Shown here one piece after another: positions 1 through 9,036 of a DNA stretch of 39,548 nt; the first letter of the stretch is position 1, and the number at the start of each line of letters is the position of its first letter. The notes under the pieces were generated by a model. It saw nothing but the letters and a program-made list of their open reading frames with translations, did no database searches and was not told the origin of the DNA. This DNA is from an uncultured Flavobacteriales bacterium (GTDB taxonomy: Bacteria > Bacteroidota > Bacteroidia > Flavobacteriales_D > Parvicellaceae). Position numbers and translations under genes: made by a program. The stretch lies in assembly GCA_938084875.1 (NCBI GenBank), contig CALKFX010000085.1, positions 1 to 39,548 of the forward strand. The letters run 5' to 3'.

Positions 1-328
1 TGACCCGAAATAAAAAAAAATTGCATTAGTTTGATTTTTAAATTTCAAAAAATCCCCTTTGTTTTTTTTAATAAAAATAGCCAATTGATTTTAAATAAAG
101 TTAAGTAACTTATAAAATATATTCTCTCTTGAAAAAAGATAAACTGTTAAATCTTTAAAATCACTTTTATTTTCATACTTCTTAAATTGAAAAATTTTAA
201 ATAAAAAATTAACAACTATAATTAATAGATTTTGTATTTTTTTGTTCATAAAATAAAATTAAACAATTTGTCAACATTATATACCGAAACAAGTTCTATA
301 TATATATTTGTTGATATAAATAATAAGT
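1..328. other. AT-rich intergenic leader, no convincing gene
   Basis: This is the stretch upstream of gcvP. It is even richer in A and T than the coding DNA around it and holds no tRNA-like or terminator-like fold that I can recognise. One short open frame on the minus strand (91-249, 52 codons, starting ATG) reads as a low-complexity K/F/I/N-rich peptide and is probably chance. A TATATTTG at 303-310 matches the Bacteroidota -7 element TAnnTTTG, but no TTG sits at the expected distance upstream and it lies only 18 nt before the gcvP start, so I do not call it a promoter. Confidence 0.6.
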
Positions 329-3199
329 ATGGATATAAATTCTTTTGAAAACAGACATATCGGAGCAAATCAGGACGATATTAAAAAGATGTTAAATACA
401 ATTGGCTTAAGTTCAGTTGATGAGTTAATCCATCAGACCATTCCCAATTCAATTTTAAAAAATAGTCCATTAAAAATTGGAGATGCAATAACTGAAAATG
501 ATTATCTAAATAAAATAAAGGAAATTGCAGATCTAAATAAATGTTTTGACAATTTCATTGGCCAAGGTTATTACGGAACACTTACGCCAAGTGTTATTAA
601 AAGAAACATATTATGTAATCCCGGCTGGTACACAGCATATACTCCCTATCAAGCAGAAATTGCTCAAGGAAGATTAGAAGCACTATTAAATTTTCAAACC
701 TGTGTAACTGAACTTACCGGAATGGAAATAGCAAATGCATCACTTTTAGATGAATCAACTGCAGCTGCAGAGTCTATGTTGATGTTTTTTCATATGAGAT
801 CAAGATCTCAAGTTAAATCTAATGTGAATAAATTTTTTGTTAGCAATGATTTATACTTGCAGACTGTAGATGTAATTACCGCACGAGCAGAACCACTTGG
901 AATAGAAATTATTTTTGGAGACGCTAATTCAATAGAGCTGTCCAATGAATTCTTTGGTGCGATTGTACAATATCCAAATGCTTACGGTGAAATTTATGAC
1001 TACAGTGAGTTTACTTCTTCTGCTAAAAATCTAGACATTCAAGTTTCTGTAATAGCAGATATAATGAGCCTTGTTTTGCTTAAAAGTCCTGGTAGTTGGG
1101 GAGCAGATGTAGTTGTTGGATCCACACAAAGATTTGGAGTTCCAATGAGTTATGGAGGTCCTCATGCTGCATTTTTTGCCTGTAAAGAATCTCACAAGAG
1201 ATATATCCCTGGAAGAATTATTGGAGTATCCTTAGACGTTCACGGAAATCCAGCATTAAGAATGGCTCTTCAAACAAGAGAGCAACATATAAAAAGAGGA
1301 AAGGCTACTTCAAATATTTGTACAGCTCAGGCACTTTTGGCAGTTATGGCTAGCATGTATGTTGTCTACCATGGTCCAAAAGGTTTAAAAAATATTGCTG
1401 AAACAATTAGACAAAAGACTTCTAGCCTAAAGCAAGCTCTAATCGGTTTGGGATATGAAATAATTAACTACAATCATTTTGATACTATTTCTTTTAAAGA
1501 GGATTTAACAAGCATAAAGTTACACTTAGAAAAAAATGAAATTAACGTTGGCTATTATAAAGAAGCTGTAACAATTTCAGTTGATGAGACAAGTAGCTGG
1601 GATAGTCTTACTAGACTAGTAAATACTTTAGGAGAATTTAAAAACTCTAATTCTACAGTGAAACTTGAAAAAGAGGTAGATAGCCCTCTCTTTTTAACGA
1701 AAAATAATCCGATTTTAGAGCAAAACGTCTTTAATTCTTATCATTCTGAGACGGAAATGATGAGATATATTAAAAAACTTGAAAATAAAGATTTATCGCT
1801 TGTTCATGGTATGATTTCTCTTGGTTCCTGTACAATGAAGCTAAACGCAGCAACTGAAATGGAACCTATTACCTGGCCTGAATTTGCAAATCTACATCCC
1901 TTTTGCCCTGTAAATCAGACTCTAGGGTTTCAACAAATATTTAAAGAGTTGGAGGAAGACTTAAGTGAAATAACAGGATTTGATCAGGTTTCGCTTCAAC
2001 CAAATAGTGGTGCTCAAGGAGAGTATAGTGGACTTATGGTCATAAGAGCTTATCATATATCAAATAACGAAGGACATAGAAATATATGTCTTATTCCTAC
2101 CAGTGCTCATGGAACTAACCCTGCAAGTGCAGTTATGGCTGGAATGGAAGTTGTTTTGGTTAAATGCGATGAACTTGGAAATATTGACATAGAAGATTTG
2201 AGAGAAAAAGCTTCACATCATGCGGATAATCTTTCGGCCCTAATGGTTACTTACCCATCTACTCATGGAGTTTTTGAAAAAGATATTATAGAAATTACTA
2301 CTATCATACACGAATTTGGAGGGCAAGTCTATATGGATGGAGCCAATATGAATGCACAAGTTGGACTTACATCGCCAGGTCTAATTGGAGCAGATGTTTG
2401 CCATCTAAATCTTCATAAAACTTTTGCTATTCCACATGGTGGAGGTGGCCCAGGAATGGGACCAATTGGTGTTGCAAAACACTTATCGCCATTTTTACCT
2501 GGCAATCCAATTATTAAAACAGGAGGTTCAAGTGGCATAAAAGCTATTAATGGAGCTCCATGGGGAAGTGCTTTGATCTTGATAATTTCTTACGGATACA
2601 TTAAACTCCTAGGTGCCAAAGGGTTGAAAAAATCTACAGAAATTGCTATTCTAAACGCTAATTATTTACAATCCAAATTGAAAGACCATTTTGATGTGCT
2701 TTATTGTGGACCTAGTGGTAAAGTTGCTCATGAAATGATACTTGATTGTAGATCCTTCAAAAAAGAATCTGGAGTTGAAGTTGAAGACATTGCAAAAAGA
2801 TTAATGGACTATGGCTTTCATGCGCCAACGGTTAGTTTCCCAGTTGCTGGAACATTAATGGTGGAACCAACTGAAAGTGAATCACTAAAAGAATTAGATA
2901 GATTTGCAGAGGCTATGATTGGTATTAGAAATGAAATTAGAGAAATTGCTAACGAAAGTTATGACGAGGTTGACAACGTACTAAAAAATGCACCTCATAC
3001 TTCATTTCAAGCAATAGATGAAAATTGGAACCACAAATATTCAAGAAGAAAAGCTGTTTATCCAAACCTAAATCAAATAAACAACAAGTTTTGGCCTCCA
3101 GTGGGAAGAGTAGATAATGCTTATGGGGACAGAAACTTAATTTGTAGTTGCTTACCTTTGGAAGAATATGAAAAACAAAATGAAGTAATTGAATCATAA
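329..3199 (+). CDS. gcvP: Glycine dehydrogenase (decarboxylating), P-protein
   Basis: This is the PLP-dependent P-protein of the glycine cleavage system. It decarboxylates glycine and passes the aminomethyl group to the lipoyl arm of GcvH. At 956 residues it is the single-chain form, with the two homologous halves (GcvPA-like then GcvPB-like) fused. The N-terminal half begins with the family sequence FENRHIGAN and carries the GTLTPSVIKRN and NPGWYTAYTPYQAEI blocks. The C-terminal half has GSCTMKLNA, the SAHGTNPASA block, and the PLP lysine in LNLHKTF (K697), followed by the glycine-rich loop HGGGGPGMGP. Every expected block is present and full length. The GcvT and GcvH partners are not in the window. 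The next gene starts 11 nt after its stop, so the two may share a transcript. Confidence 0.97.
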   Translation: MDINSFENRHIGANQDDIKKMLNTIGLSSVDELIHQTIPNSILKNSPLKIGDAITENDYLNKIKEIADLNKCFDNFIGQGYYGTLTPSVIKRNILCNPGWYTAYTPYQAEIAQGRLEALLNFQTCVTELTGMEIANASLLDESTAAAESMLMFFHMRSRSQVKSNVNKFFVSNDLYLQTVDVITARAEPLGIEIIFGDANSIELSNEFFGAIVQYPNAYGEIYDYSEFTSSAKNLDIQVSVIADIMSLVLLKSPGSWGADVVVGSTQRFGVPMSYGGPHAAFFACKESHKRYIPGRIIGVSLDVHGNPALRMALQTREQHIKRGKATSNICTAQALLAVMASMYVVYHGPKGLKNIAETIRQKTSSLKQALIGLGYEIINYNHFDTISFKEDLTSIKLHLEKNEINVGYYKEAVTISVDETSSWDSLTRLVNTLGEFKNSNSTVKLEKEVDSPLFLTKNNPILEQNVFNSYHSETEMMRYIKKLENKDLSLVHGMISLGSCTMKLNAATEMEPITWPEFANLHPFCPVNQTLGFQQIFKELEEDLSEITGFDQVSLQPNSGAQGEYSGLMVIRAYHISNNEGHRNICLIPTSAHGTNPASAVMAGMEVVLVKCDELGNIDIEDLREKASHHADNLSALMVTYPSTHGVFEKDIIEITTIIHEFGGQVYMDGANMNAQVGLTSPGLIGADVCHLNLHKTFAIPHGGGGPGMGPIGVAKHLSPFLPGNPIIKTGGSSGIKAINGAPWGSALILIISYGYIKLLGAKGLKKSTEIAILNANYLQSKLKDHFDVLYCGPSGKVAHEMILDCRSFKKESGVEVEDIAKRLMDYGFHAPTVSFPVAGTLMVEPTESESLKELDRFAEAMIGIRNEIREIANESYDEVDNVLKNAPHTSFQAIDENWNHKYSRRKAVYPNLNQINNKFWPPVGRVDNAYGDRNLICSCLPLEEYEKQNEVIES

Positions 3200-3210
3200 A
3201 AAAAAATAAA

Positions 3211-5070
3211 ATGAAAAAAATACATTTAGCTATAGTTTACTTGTGTATTTGTAGCATTTTTAATGCTCAAATAAAATTGAATAAAAATTTTAACTCTTGT
3301 GATTTCAAACCACTTGTTAATCAAAATTTAAATTTTTCTAAATCTAGTTTTGACACCATTGCATATAACACATTCGATGATGTTACAGATTGGACTATTA
3401 GTGCTCCAAATTTACAAGGCCAATGGGAAGTTGTAACTTCAACACCTACAGATGTTGTAAATTACATGGGGACTATGGCTTCAAGTACAGCTTCAGATGG
3501 ATTTGCTGTTTTTAATGGAATTCAATATTTACTAAATGCCAATGTCGATTTCCAAGATGCTGCAATTGAACTGAATGATACTCTTGACCTAAGTAATTAC
3601 CCAAGTGTTACCTTAGAATTTGAACAAATGTATAGAGCATTTAATTACGATAAAACTTTTGTTGAATTGTCTACTGATTATGGTGCCAGCTGGACGTCCA
3701 TTGAGCTCAACGATCAAGTTACTACCAATGATCCAGCTATTCAAGAACTTGTTGGAATTAATATTTCTTCTTATGTTGGTGGCCAACCAGGAGTTAAAAT
3801 AAGATTTAGATGGACAAGTGATAGTGACGATGATTCTTTTGGTTCTGGGTATGCTTGGTTAATTGATGATTTAAAAGTAACCGTTCCACCAGAAAATGAT
3901 ATTCAAAATGTTTCCTCCTGGATTTTTGGAGAGAACAGCGGTGGTGCTGAATATGGTAGAACCCCAATATCTCAAGTAGAGCAAAATTATTTTATAGGTT
4001 CTTCGGTTTATAATTATGGATCTATAGATCAAACAAATGTTGTTTCCAACGGAAACTTTACAGGACCTACAACTATTACAAGTTCAACAACTGGTTCTAT
4101 GATTGAAAGCGACTCCACGAAAGTTATTGAAAGTCTAAATGCTGTTAGTTTTTCGGTAGGTAACTATACAGGTTCTGTAACTGTTACTTCAATGGGAGAT
4201 ACTTTAGGTTCTGGAAATTTTGACGACAACACTTATTTAAGAAATTTTGAGATAACCAATGACGTATACTCCTTAGATGGTCTCGGAAATCATCCAGCAG
4301 ATTATGAAGCCATTGGATCTTTAGGTTCCAATTCTTGGTCAGATGCTTCAGATGGACTGGTTTGTGGAACTTACTATCCTCTTATACAAGAAGAAATTTT
4401 AAATTCTGTCAGAGCTTATATTACTAGTTCTACAGTTGCTCAAAGTGAAGTAATTTTGTACGTCTTGGATTCGTTAAGCTTTACAAGTGGGCTATTTAGT
4501 AACTCTATTTTTACTTCAGAACTATATACGGTTACTGCCCAAGATGTAAACAATGGATACATAGATATACCAGTTGCAAACAATATTGGATGGGATCCTA
4601 TCAGCAATACTTCTACATGGGAAAATGTTACTTTAGGAATAGGTGGTTACTATGCTGCAATAGAATTGTATAGTGGAGGAAATACTTATGACATTAGAAT
4701 TCTAGATGATAATACAGTCGGGCAACCAGCTTGGTCAAGTGCAATTTGGTACCCTGGAGATCAAGCCTACACTAATGGAAATGCTTTTGCAATTAGGATG
4801 AATTTTGGAGCTAGTGTAGATTTAGTAGAGGCTATTACTAATAATTTACATGTTTTCCCAAATCCATCTAAAGAATTTGTAAATATTAAAATAGAAAACA
4901 ACTTACCAAGCGAATTGTTATTAATGGACGTTTCTGGAAAAATTATTTTAGAAAAAATATTTACAAATTTTTCAAATATTGATTTATCTAAAATCAATAA
5001 TGGAATTTATTTCCTATCTGTGACTAATAATTCTCAAATTATTACCAAAAGATTAAATGTAATTAAATAG
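3211..5070 (+). CDS. Secreted T9SS cargo protein, type A sorting domain (paralogue 1)
   Basis: This 619-residue exported protein has unknown function. Residues 1-19 form a signal peptide (KK, hydrophobic run, FNAQ cleavage region). Residues of about 45-225 look like a jelly-roll or MAM-like adhesive domain: a FDD-containing start, LEFEQMYR, a 'LSTDYGASW' strand and the closing 'WLIDDLKV'. Residues 350-534 form a module shared with the next gene. The last roughly 80 residues are a type A T9SS C-terminal sorting domain (VFPNPS, MDVSGKII, NNGIYFLSV), so after export through the outer membrane the protein should be anchored or released by a PorU-type sortase. It has no catalytic motif that I recognise; adhesion or substrate binding is an inference from the fold. 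It starts 11 nt after gcvP with no visible promoter. Confidence 0.85.
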   Translation: MKKIHLAIVYLCICSIFNAQIKLNKNFNSCDFKPLVNQNLNFSKSSFDTIAYNTFDDVTDWTISAPNLQGQWEVVTSTPTDVVNYMGTMASSTASDGFAVFNGIQYLLNANVDFQDAAIELNDTLDLSNYPSVTLEFEQMYRAFNYDKTFVELSTDYGASWTSIELNDQVTTNDPAIQELVGINISSYVGGQPGVKIRFRWTSDSDDDSFGSGYAWLIDDLKVTVPPENDIQNVSSWIFGENSGGAEYGRTPISQVEQNYFIGSSVYNYGSIDQTNVVSNGNFTGPTTITSSTTGSMIESDSTKVIESLNAVSFSVGNYTGSVTVTSMGDTLGSGNFDDNTYLRNFEITNDVYSLDGLGNHPADYEAIGSLGSNSWSDASDGLVCGTYYPLIQEEILNSVRAYITSSTVAQSEVILYVLDSLSFTSGLFSNSIFTSELYTVTAQDVNNGYIDIPVANNIGWDPISNTSTWENVTLGIGGYYAAIELYSGGNTYDIRILDDNTVGQPAWSSAIWYPGDQAYTNGNAFAIRMNFGASVDLVEAITNNLHVFPNPSKEFVNIKIENNLPSELLLMDVSGKIILEKIFTNFSNIDLSKINNGIYFLSVTNNSQIITKRLNVIK

Positions 5071-5108
5071 GGTTTAATTAGAACGGAGTTTTGTTTAACC
5101 CCACAGCG

Positions 5109-5146
5109 AAATAGTTAAATATTTCATTTAAATAAACTATTTTTTC
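5109..5146 (+). terminator. Possible weak intrinsic terminator
   Basis: An 8-bp perfect inverted repeat (AAATAGTT at 5109-5116, AACTATTT at 5135-5142) runs into a short T tract. A second short pairing (TTAAAT with ATTTAA) extends the arm inwards with a bulge. The stem is AT-only and therefore weak. Its position after the first cargo gene and before the second supports termination or transcript stabilisation. Confidence 0.35.
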
Positions 5147-5179
5147 TTATTATTGTTTCATAAACTTAATGACAATAAA

Positions 5180-7135
5180 ATGAAAAAAATTTACTTATTA
5201 CTCTTCTGTATAACTACTGGATTTTTAGCAAGTGCGCAAAATTCTTCTAGCCAAATTTCTAAAAAGCACGAGTTTATTGAAGAAAAAACTAAACCCAACT
5301 TCTCAAGCCAGCCAAAAGGTGTGGTACTTTGGGAAAATCAATTTGATAATGCTAGTGACTGGGTTACTGACAATACTTGTGCCTATACTGGCTATACTAT
5401 CGTAGGTGGTTATGACTACACTAATCAAGTACCAATTACATCGACATCATCGTGTACTGGTACTGGAACTGTTGCTACAGATCCTGGAACTGGTGCTACC
5501 GCTCAGTGGAGATTTGAAACTGACCCTAACTTAATACCTGTTTCGGCACTTGCGCCCTTTGGTTCAGCTACTGCATCCAATGGTTTTCTATTTATTGACT
5601 CTGATGCTACTGGAGGTGGAGATGGTGACGGTACTCCAATATTTGTTACTGCAACCATTGCAACTCCTATAGATTTAACAGGAGAAAATAGCGTTGTTTT
5701 ATCTTTTTCTCACAATTACAGATGGTGGCAAGACACTAGAGGAGTTAGAGTTTCTGGAGATAATGGTGCTACATGGGTTCAGTATGAAATTACTAATAAT
5801 TCTGGTTACCCTAACGATCAAAATTCTGGAAATCCTGAAATTACAAGCATTGATGTCTCATCCGATGTAGGTGGACAGTCACAAGTTTTAGTTCAGTTTT
5901 ATTATGAAGACAATGACTTTTGGGCTTGGTACTGGGCTGTAGATGATGTTAAAATATCTAGAAAAGATTTAAATAACATTCAAACAAATTCTTCATGGAT
6001 TTATGGAGAAACACATTATGGTGCTGAATACGGTAGAGTTCCAATTACTGAAATTGATGCGAACTGGGTAGTTGGTGCTCAAGTAACTAACGATGGAGTA
6101 AATGACCAAACAAATGTTACTTTAAATGCTGATTTTGGTTCTTTCAGCACTACTTCTTCACTTGGAATTGTTGAATCTGATTCTACATCTGTAATAGAAT
6201 CGTTGGAGCCTTTAACACTTACAGCTGGAACGTACCAAGGTACTTTTACAGTGAGTTCAGATTCTGATCAAGTAGGTGGACCTAATTTTGGAGACAATAC
6301 TTATGAAAGAAACTTTGAAATAACCAACGATGTTTATTCTTTAGACGGTATTGGACTTCATCCAGCAGGTTACGAAGCTCTCGGGTCGCTTGGAAGTAAT
6401 TCATGGGCAGATGCAGCAGATGGATTAGTTTGTGGCACCTACTATAATTTAAAACAAACCCAGGTTGTAAATTCTGTAAGAACATTTATTACATCAACCT
6501 CCGTTGCTCAAGCAGAAATTATTCTTTACATTATTGATTCTTTAAGTTTCACATCAGGAGCTTTTGGAAATGCAACCTATACATCTGATTTATATACTCT
6601 AACAGCAACCGATGTTGCCAACGGCTACTTTGATATGTCAATAGCAACACTTTCTGGATGGGATCCTTCGACTAACAGTAATACTTGGGAAAACTTAACA
6701 TTAAGTCCAGGTGGTTATTACTTAGCTGTTGAATTATTTAGTGGTGGTGGTACTTACCATGTAAGAATTGTAGATGATGCAACTGTAGGACAACCAGCAT
6801 GGTCAAGTGCAATTTGGTATCCACAAGATCAAGCTTATTCTAATGGTAATGCGTTTGCGATTAGAATGAATATGGGAGCAAATGTTGGAATAAATGAAAA
6901 TATTGCTAATGAAGTTTCTATTTATCCAAATCCAACTTCTGATGTTTTAAATATCTCAACAAATTCTAATGATTTGAGTGAGTTAACTGTTAAAGACATT
7001 ACTGGAAAAATAGTTCTAAAACAAAACTTTAAAAATAAGATTACAATAAATACTGAAAATTATTCTAAAGGAATTTATTTAATTGATGTCAAAAATAATC
7101 TTGGTACAGTTTCTGAAAAGATATCGGTACAATAA
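5180..7135 (+). CDS. Secreted T9SS cargo protein, type A sorting domain (paralogue 2)
   Basis: This 651-residue exported protein is a tandem paralogue of the preceding gene. I place the start at the ATG at 5180, because MKKIYLLLFCITTGFLASAQ is a classic signal peptide; an in-frame ATG at 5153 would add nine polar residues in front of it. Residues of about 45-260 resemble a jelly-roll or MAM-like domain (DNASDWV near the start, LSFSHNYRWW, 'SGDNGATW', and 'WYWAVDDVKIS' at the end). The region from SSWIYGE through residue 567 aligns closely with paralogue 1, including the shared module at 383-567. The final roughly 80 residues (IYPNPTSDVLNIS, VKDITGKIV, YSKGIYLIDV) are the T9SS sorting domain. 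Its molecular role is unknown. A strong terminator follows at 7167. Confidence 0.87.
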   Translation: MKKIYLLLFCITTGFLASAQNSSSQISKKHEFIEEKTKPNFSSQPKGVVLWENQFDNASDWVTDNTCAYTGYTIVGGYDYTNQVPITSTSSCTGTGTVATDPGTGATAQWRFETDPNLIPVSALAPFGSATASNGFLFIDSDATGGGDGDGTPIFVTATIATPIDLTGENSVVLSFSHNYRWWQDTRGVRVSGDNGATWVQYEITNNSGYPNDQNSGNPEITSIDVSSDVGGQSQVLVQFYYEDNDFWAWYWAVDDVKISRKDLNNIQTNSSWIYGETHYGAEYGRVPITEIDANWVVGAQVTNDGVNDQTNVTLNADFGSFSTTSSLGIVESDSTSVIESLEPLTLTAGTYQGTFTVSSDSDQVGGPNFGDNTYERNFEITNDVYSLDGIGLHPAGYEALGSLGSNSWADAADGLVCGTYYNLKQTQVVNSVRTFITSTSVAQAEIILYIIDSLSFTSGAFGNATYTSDLYTLTATDVANGYFDMSIATLSGWDPSTNSNTWENLTLSPGGYYLAVELFSGGGTYHVRIVDDATVGQPAWSSAIWYPQDQAYSNGNAFAIRMNMGANVGINENIANEVSIYPNPTSDVLNISTNSNDLSELTVKDITGKIVLKQNFKNKITINTENYSKGIYLIDVKNNLGTVSEKISVQ

Positions 7136-7166
7136 AGTTATATATACGTATTATATACATAAATAC

Positions 7167-7192
7167 AAAGGGGAGTTAACTCCCCTTTTTTT
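7167..7192 (+). terminator. Strong intrinsic terminator after paralogue 2
   Basis: A 22-bp perfect palindrome (AAAGGGGAGTTAACTCCCCTTT, 7167-7188) has a GC-rich GGGGAG/CTCCCC core and runs directly into a T tract. It lies 31 nt after the stop of the preceding cargo gene, the normal position for a Rho-independent terminator. Because the repeat is fully symmetrical it could also act on minus-strand transcripts, but the gene order gives no reason to expect that. Confidence 0.9.
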
Positions 7193-7273
7193 ATGCTTTG
7201 AAGTTAAAAAAAGTTTTTTTTAGAGGATAATTTTCATACATTTAATATATTATTAAAAAATTAAATACATGTT

Positions 7274-8986
7274 ATGAAAAAACTAATACTAAGTACATTC
7301 ATTTTATTCTTTGCTTGCATAAGCACATTCGCTCAACAAATTGAGTTCACAGTAGAAGCTCCTGCTTCCATTGCTGGAGCCTATGATTTCACTTCGACAA
7401 ATGACGTTGCTGGATGGGGAAGCCCAGATTTAACAGATACTGCGAACGCTGTAACAGATACTTTAATGTTTGTAGAAGATGGTACTGCAGGTACCAATCC
7501 TCAAGGAAACCCAATCTCTCAAGAAGGATGTTTCCCATTAATAAATGATTTAACAGGAAAAATTGCTGTTATTTGGAGAAACACTTGTCAGTTTGGAACT
7601 AAAATTCTTTATGCAGAACAAGCTGGTGCAAGAGCTGTTATAATTATAAATAGAGAACCAGGATTGGTAAATATGGCTCCTGGAGATAGTGGCGCAGTTT
7701 GTACAATTCCTGCTATTTTTGTTGAAGATGCAACAGGTGCTATAATTACTGCTGAAATGGCTAATGGCCCAGTTGTCGCATTTATAGGTTCAAGAAACTT
7801 TGATAACAATTTATCTATTAATGCTGCGGACGTAATTCTTCCTGAAGCAACTTCTACACCTTCTGCATTAGCACAAGATAATTCAGAATACGAAGTTCAA
7901 GTAGGTAGTTGGGTAGTTAATTCAGGAAACATTGATAACAACGCTGTATTGAATGCCACAATAACATATGGTGGTACCACATTGTATAATCAATCTACTG
8001 CATCTACTCCTATCTTAGCTGGTGACAGTGCATATTTTTCTTTACCTACCTTTAGTCAAGCATCTTACAGTACTGGTATGTATAGCCTTACTTATACTGT
8101 AGATACTACTGGTGATGAATTTCAAACTGATAATTCTGTAAGTACTGATTTTCACATAAGTAATACTAAATTTTCAAATGTTCCTTTAGATTCAAATGAG
8201 AATATGGTATTAAGTCCATTTTACAGACCTAGCAATGCAACTGGAAGTGTAAGTGTTTGCGCTCCTTTTATGGATCCAAATGCAAGTAGAATGGCTGCTA
8301 TGGGAATAAGCTTTGCTGCTGTAGTAAGTGGTGGAGATTTATCCAATAGATATTTTACTACCTATGCTCATGAGTGGGGGGATGTATTCGTAGACTTAGA
8401 TGATCCTGCAGCTGCTATAACTATTATAAATACTATTGGAACTGGAGAATTTACTTATCCTAATGACTCAGCCTACCAAGAAGTTTATGTGCCTTTTACG
8501 GACCCTGTAACTTTGGTAGATAATCAAAGATATTTATTCTGTGTTAACACATTCGATACAGATGTATATATCGGTTTTGATGACAAATTAGACTACAATC
8601 AGAATATGAATAATGTTTACAAGCAACCAGTAAGTTGTGTTGAGAATAATGGTTCTTGGTTTTTAACTGGATTTGGTTCAGATGTTACTGCCGGTGTATC
8701 AGTAGAGCTCACCACCAACTTAAATGTTGAAGACAATGAATTATCAAATGTTGATGCTTACCCTAACCCAGCCAACAACATGGTTACTATTCCATTAAAC
8801 GGTTTCGTTGGTAATGGTACTGTTGATATAATGGACATAACCGGAAAAATAATTTCTAGTAAAATCGTTAATGCAAATAATCTTATATCGATTGATGTAA
8901 GCGATATAGCAAACGGAAATTACATATTTGATTTGAAATTGCAAGATGGAAGATCAACTAAATTTAATATTGTAATTAGTAAATAG
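7274..8986 (+). CDS. PA-domain secreted T9SS cargo protein
   Basis: This is a 570-residue exported protein. Residues 1-20 are a signal peptide (KKLILSTFILFFACISTFAQ). Residues of about 25-180 form a protease-associated (PA) domain: the block around 'LTGKIAVIWRNTCQFGTKI', then 'AEQAGARAVIIIN' and 'IPAIFVEDATGAII' are typical. PA domains usually sit in secreted proteases and mediate substrate or protein contact, but no protease domain follows here. A CARDB/Ig-like segment (about 195-300) and a region (about 305-485) faintly resembling the shared module of the two preceding cargo proteins come next. The C terminus (AYPNPANNMV, MDITGKII, ANGNYIFDLKL) is a type A T9SS sorting domain. The start is fixed at 7274 because the nearest upstream ATG is followed by a stop. 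Confidence 0.87.
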   Translation: MKKLILSTFILFFACISTFAQQIEFTVEAPASIAGAYDFTSTNDVAGWGSPDLTDTANAVTDTLMFVEDGTAGTNPQGNPISQEGCFPLINDLTGKIAVIWRNTCQFGTKILYAEQAGARAVIIINREPGLVNMAPGDSGAVCTIPAIFVEDATGAIITAEMANGPVVAFIGSRNFDNNLSINAADVILPEATSTPSALAQDNSEYEVQVGSWVVNSGNIDNNAVLNATITYGGTTLYNQSTASTPILAGDSAYFSLPTFSQASYSTGMYSLTYTVDTTGDEFQTDNSVSTDFHISNTKFSNVPLDSNENMVLSPFYRPSNATGSVSVCAPFMDPNASRMAAMGISFAAVVSGGDLSNRYFTTYAHEWGDVFVDLDDPAAAITIINTIGTGEFTYPNDSAYQEVYVPFTDPVTLVDNQRYLFCVNTFDTDVYIGFDDKLDYNQNMNNVYKQPVSCVENNGSWFLTGFGSDVTAGVSVELTTNLNVEDNELSNVDAYPNPANNMVTIPLNGFVGNGTVDIMDITGKIISSKIVNANNLISIDVSDIANGNYIFDLKLQDGRSTKFNIVISK

Positions 8987-9006
8987 AAATACTAAAATAA
9001 AAACTT

Positions 9007-9034
9007 AAAGGCCTCTTCTGAGGCCTTTTTTTTT
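9007..9034 (+). terminator. Strong intrinsic terminator between convergent genes
   Basis: A 9-bp perfect stem (AAAGGCCTC at 9007-9015, GAGGCCTTT at 9020-9028) with a 4-nt TTCT loop is followed by a run of T to 9034. It ends the cargo cluster on the plus strand. The convergent ABC ATPase gene stops at 9037, only 3 nt away. On the minus strand the tail after the stem is less uniform in T, so termination there should be weaker. Confidence 0.87.
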
Positions 9035-9036
9035 GA

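Noticed and set aside
91..249. Minus-strand frame of 52 codons in the leader before gcvP
   Set aside because: Low-complexity K/F/I/N/L composition expected from very AT-rich DNA, no motif, no neighbour support.
303..310. TATATTTG resembling a -7 promoter element before gcvP
   Set aside because: No TTG at 17-23 nt upstream and it would leave a leader of only about ten nucleotides.
2949..3197. Minus-strand frame of 82 codons opposite the end of gcvP
   Set aside because: Lies entirely inside a well-supported gene, with no recognisable protein features.
5153..5179. Upstream ATG for the second cargo protein
   Set aside because: Would place nine polar residues before an otherwise textbook signal peptide; ATG 5180 is preferred.
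7136..7166. Near-palindromic TATATACGTATTATATA run after the second cargo gene
   Set aside because: AT alternation in an intergenic spacer; no link to a regulator and the true terminator lies just downstream.
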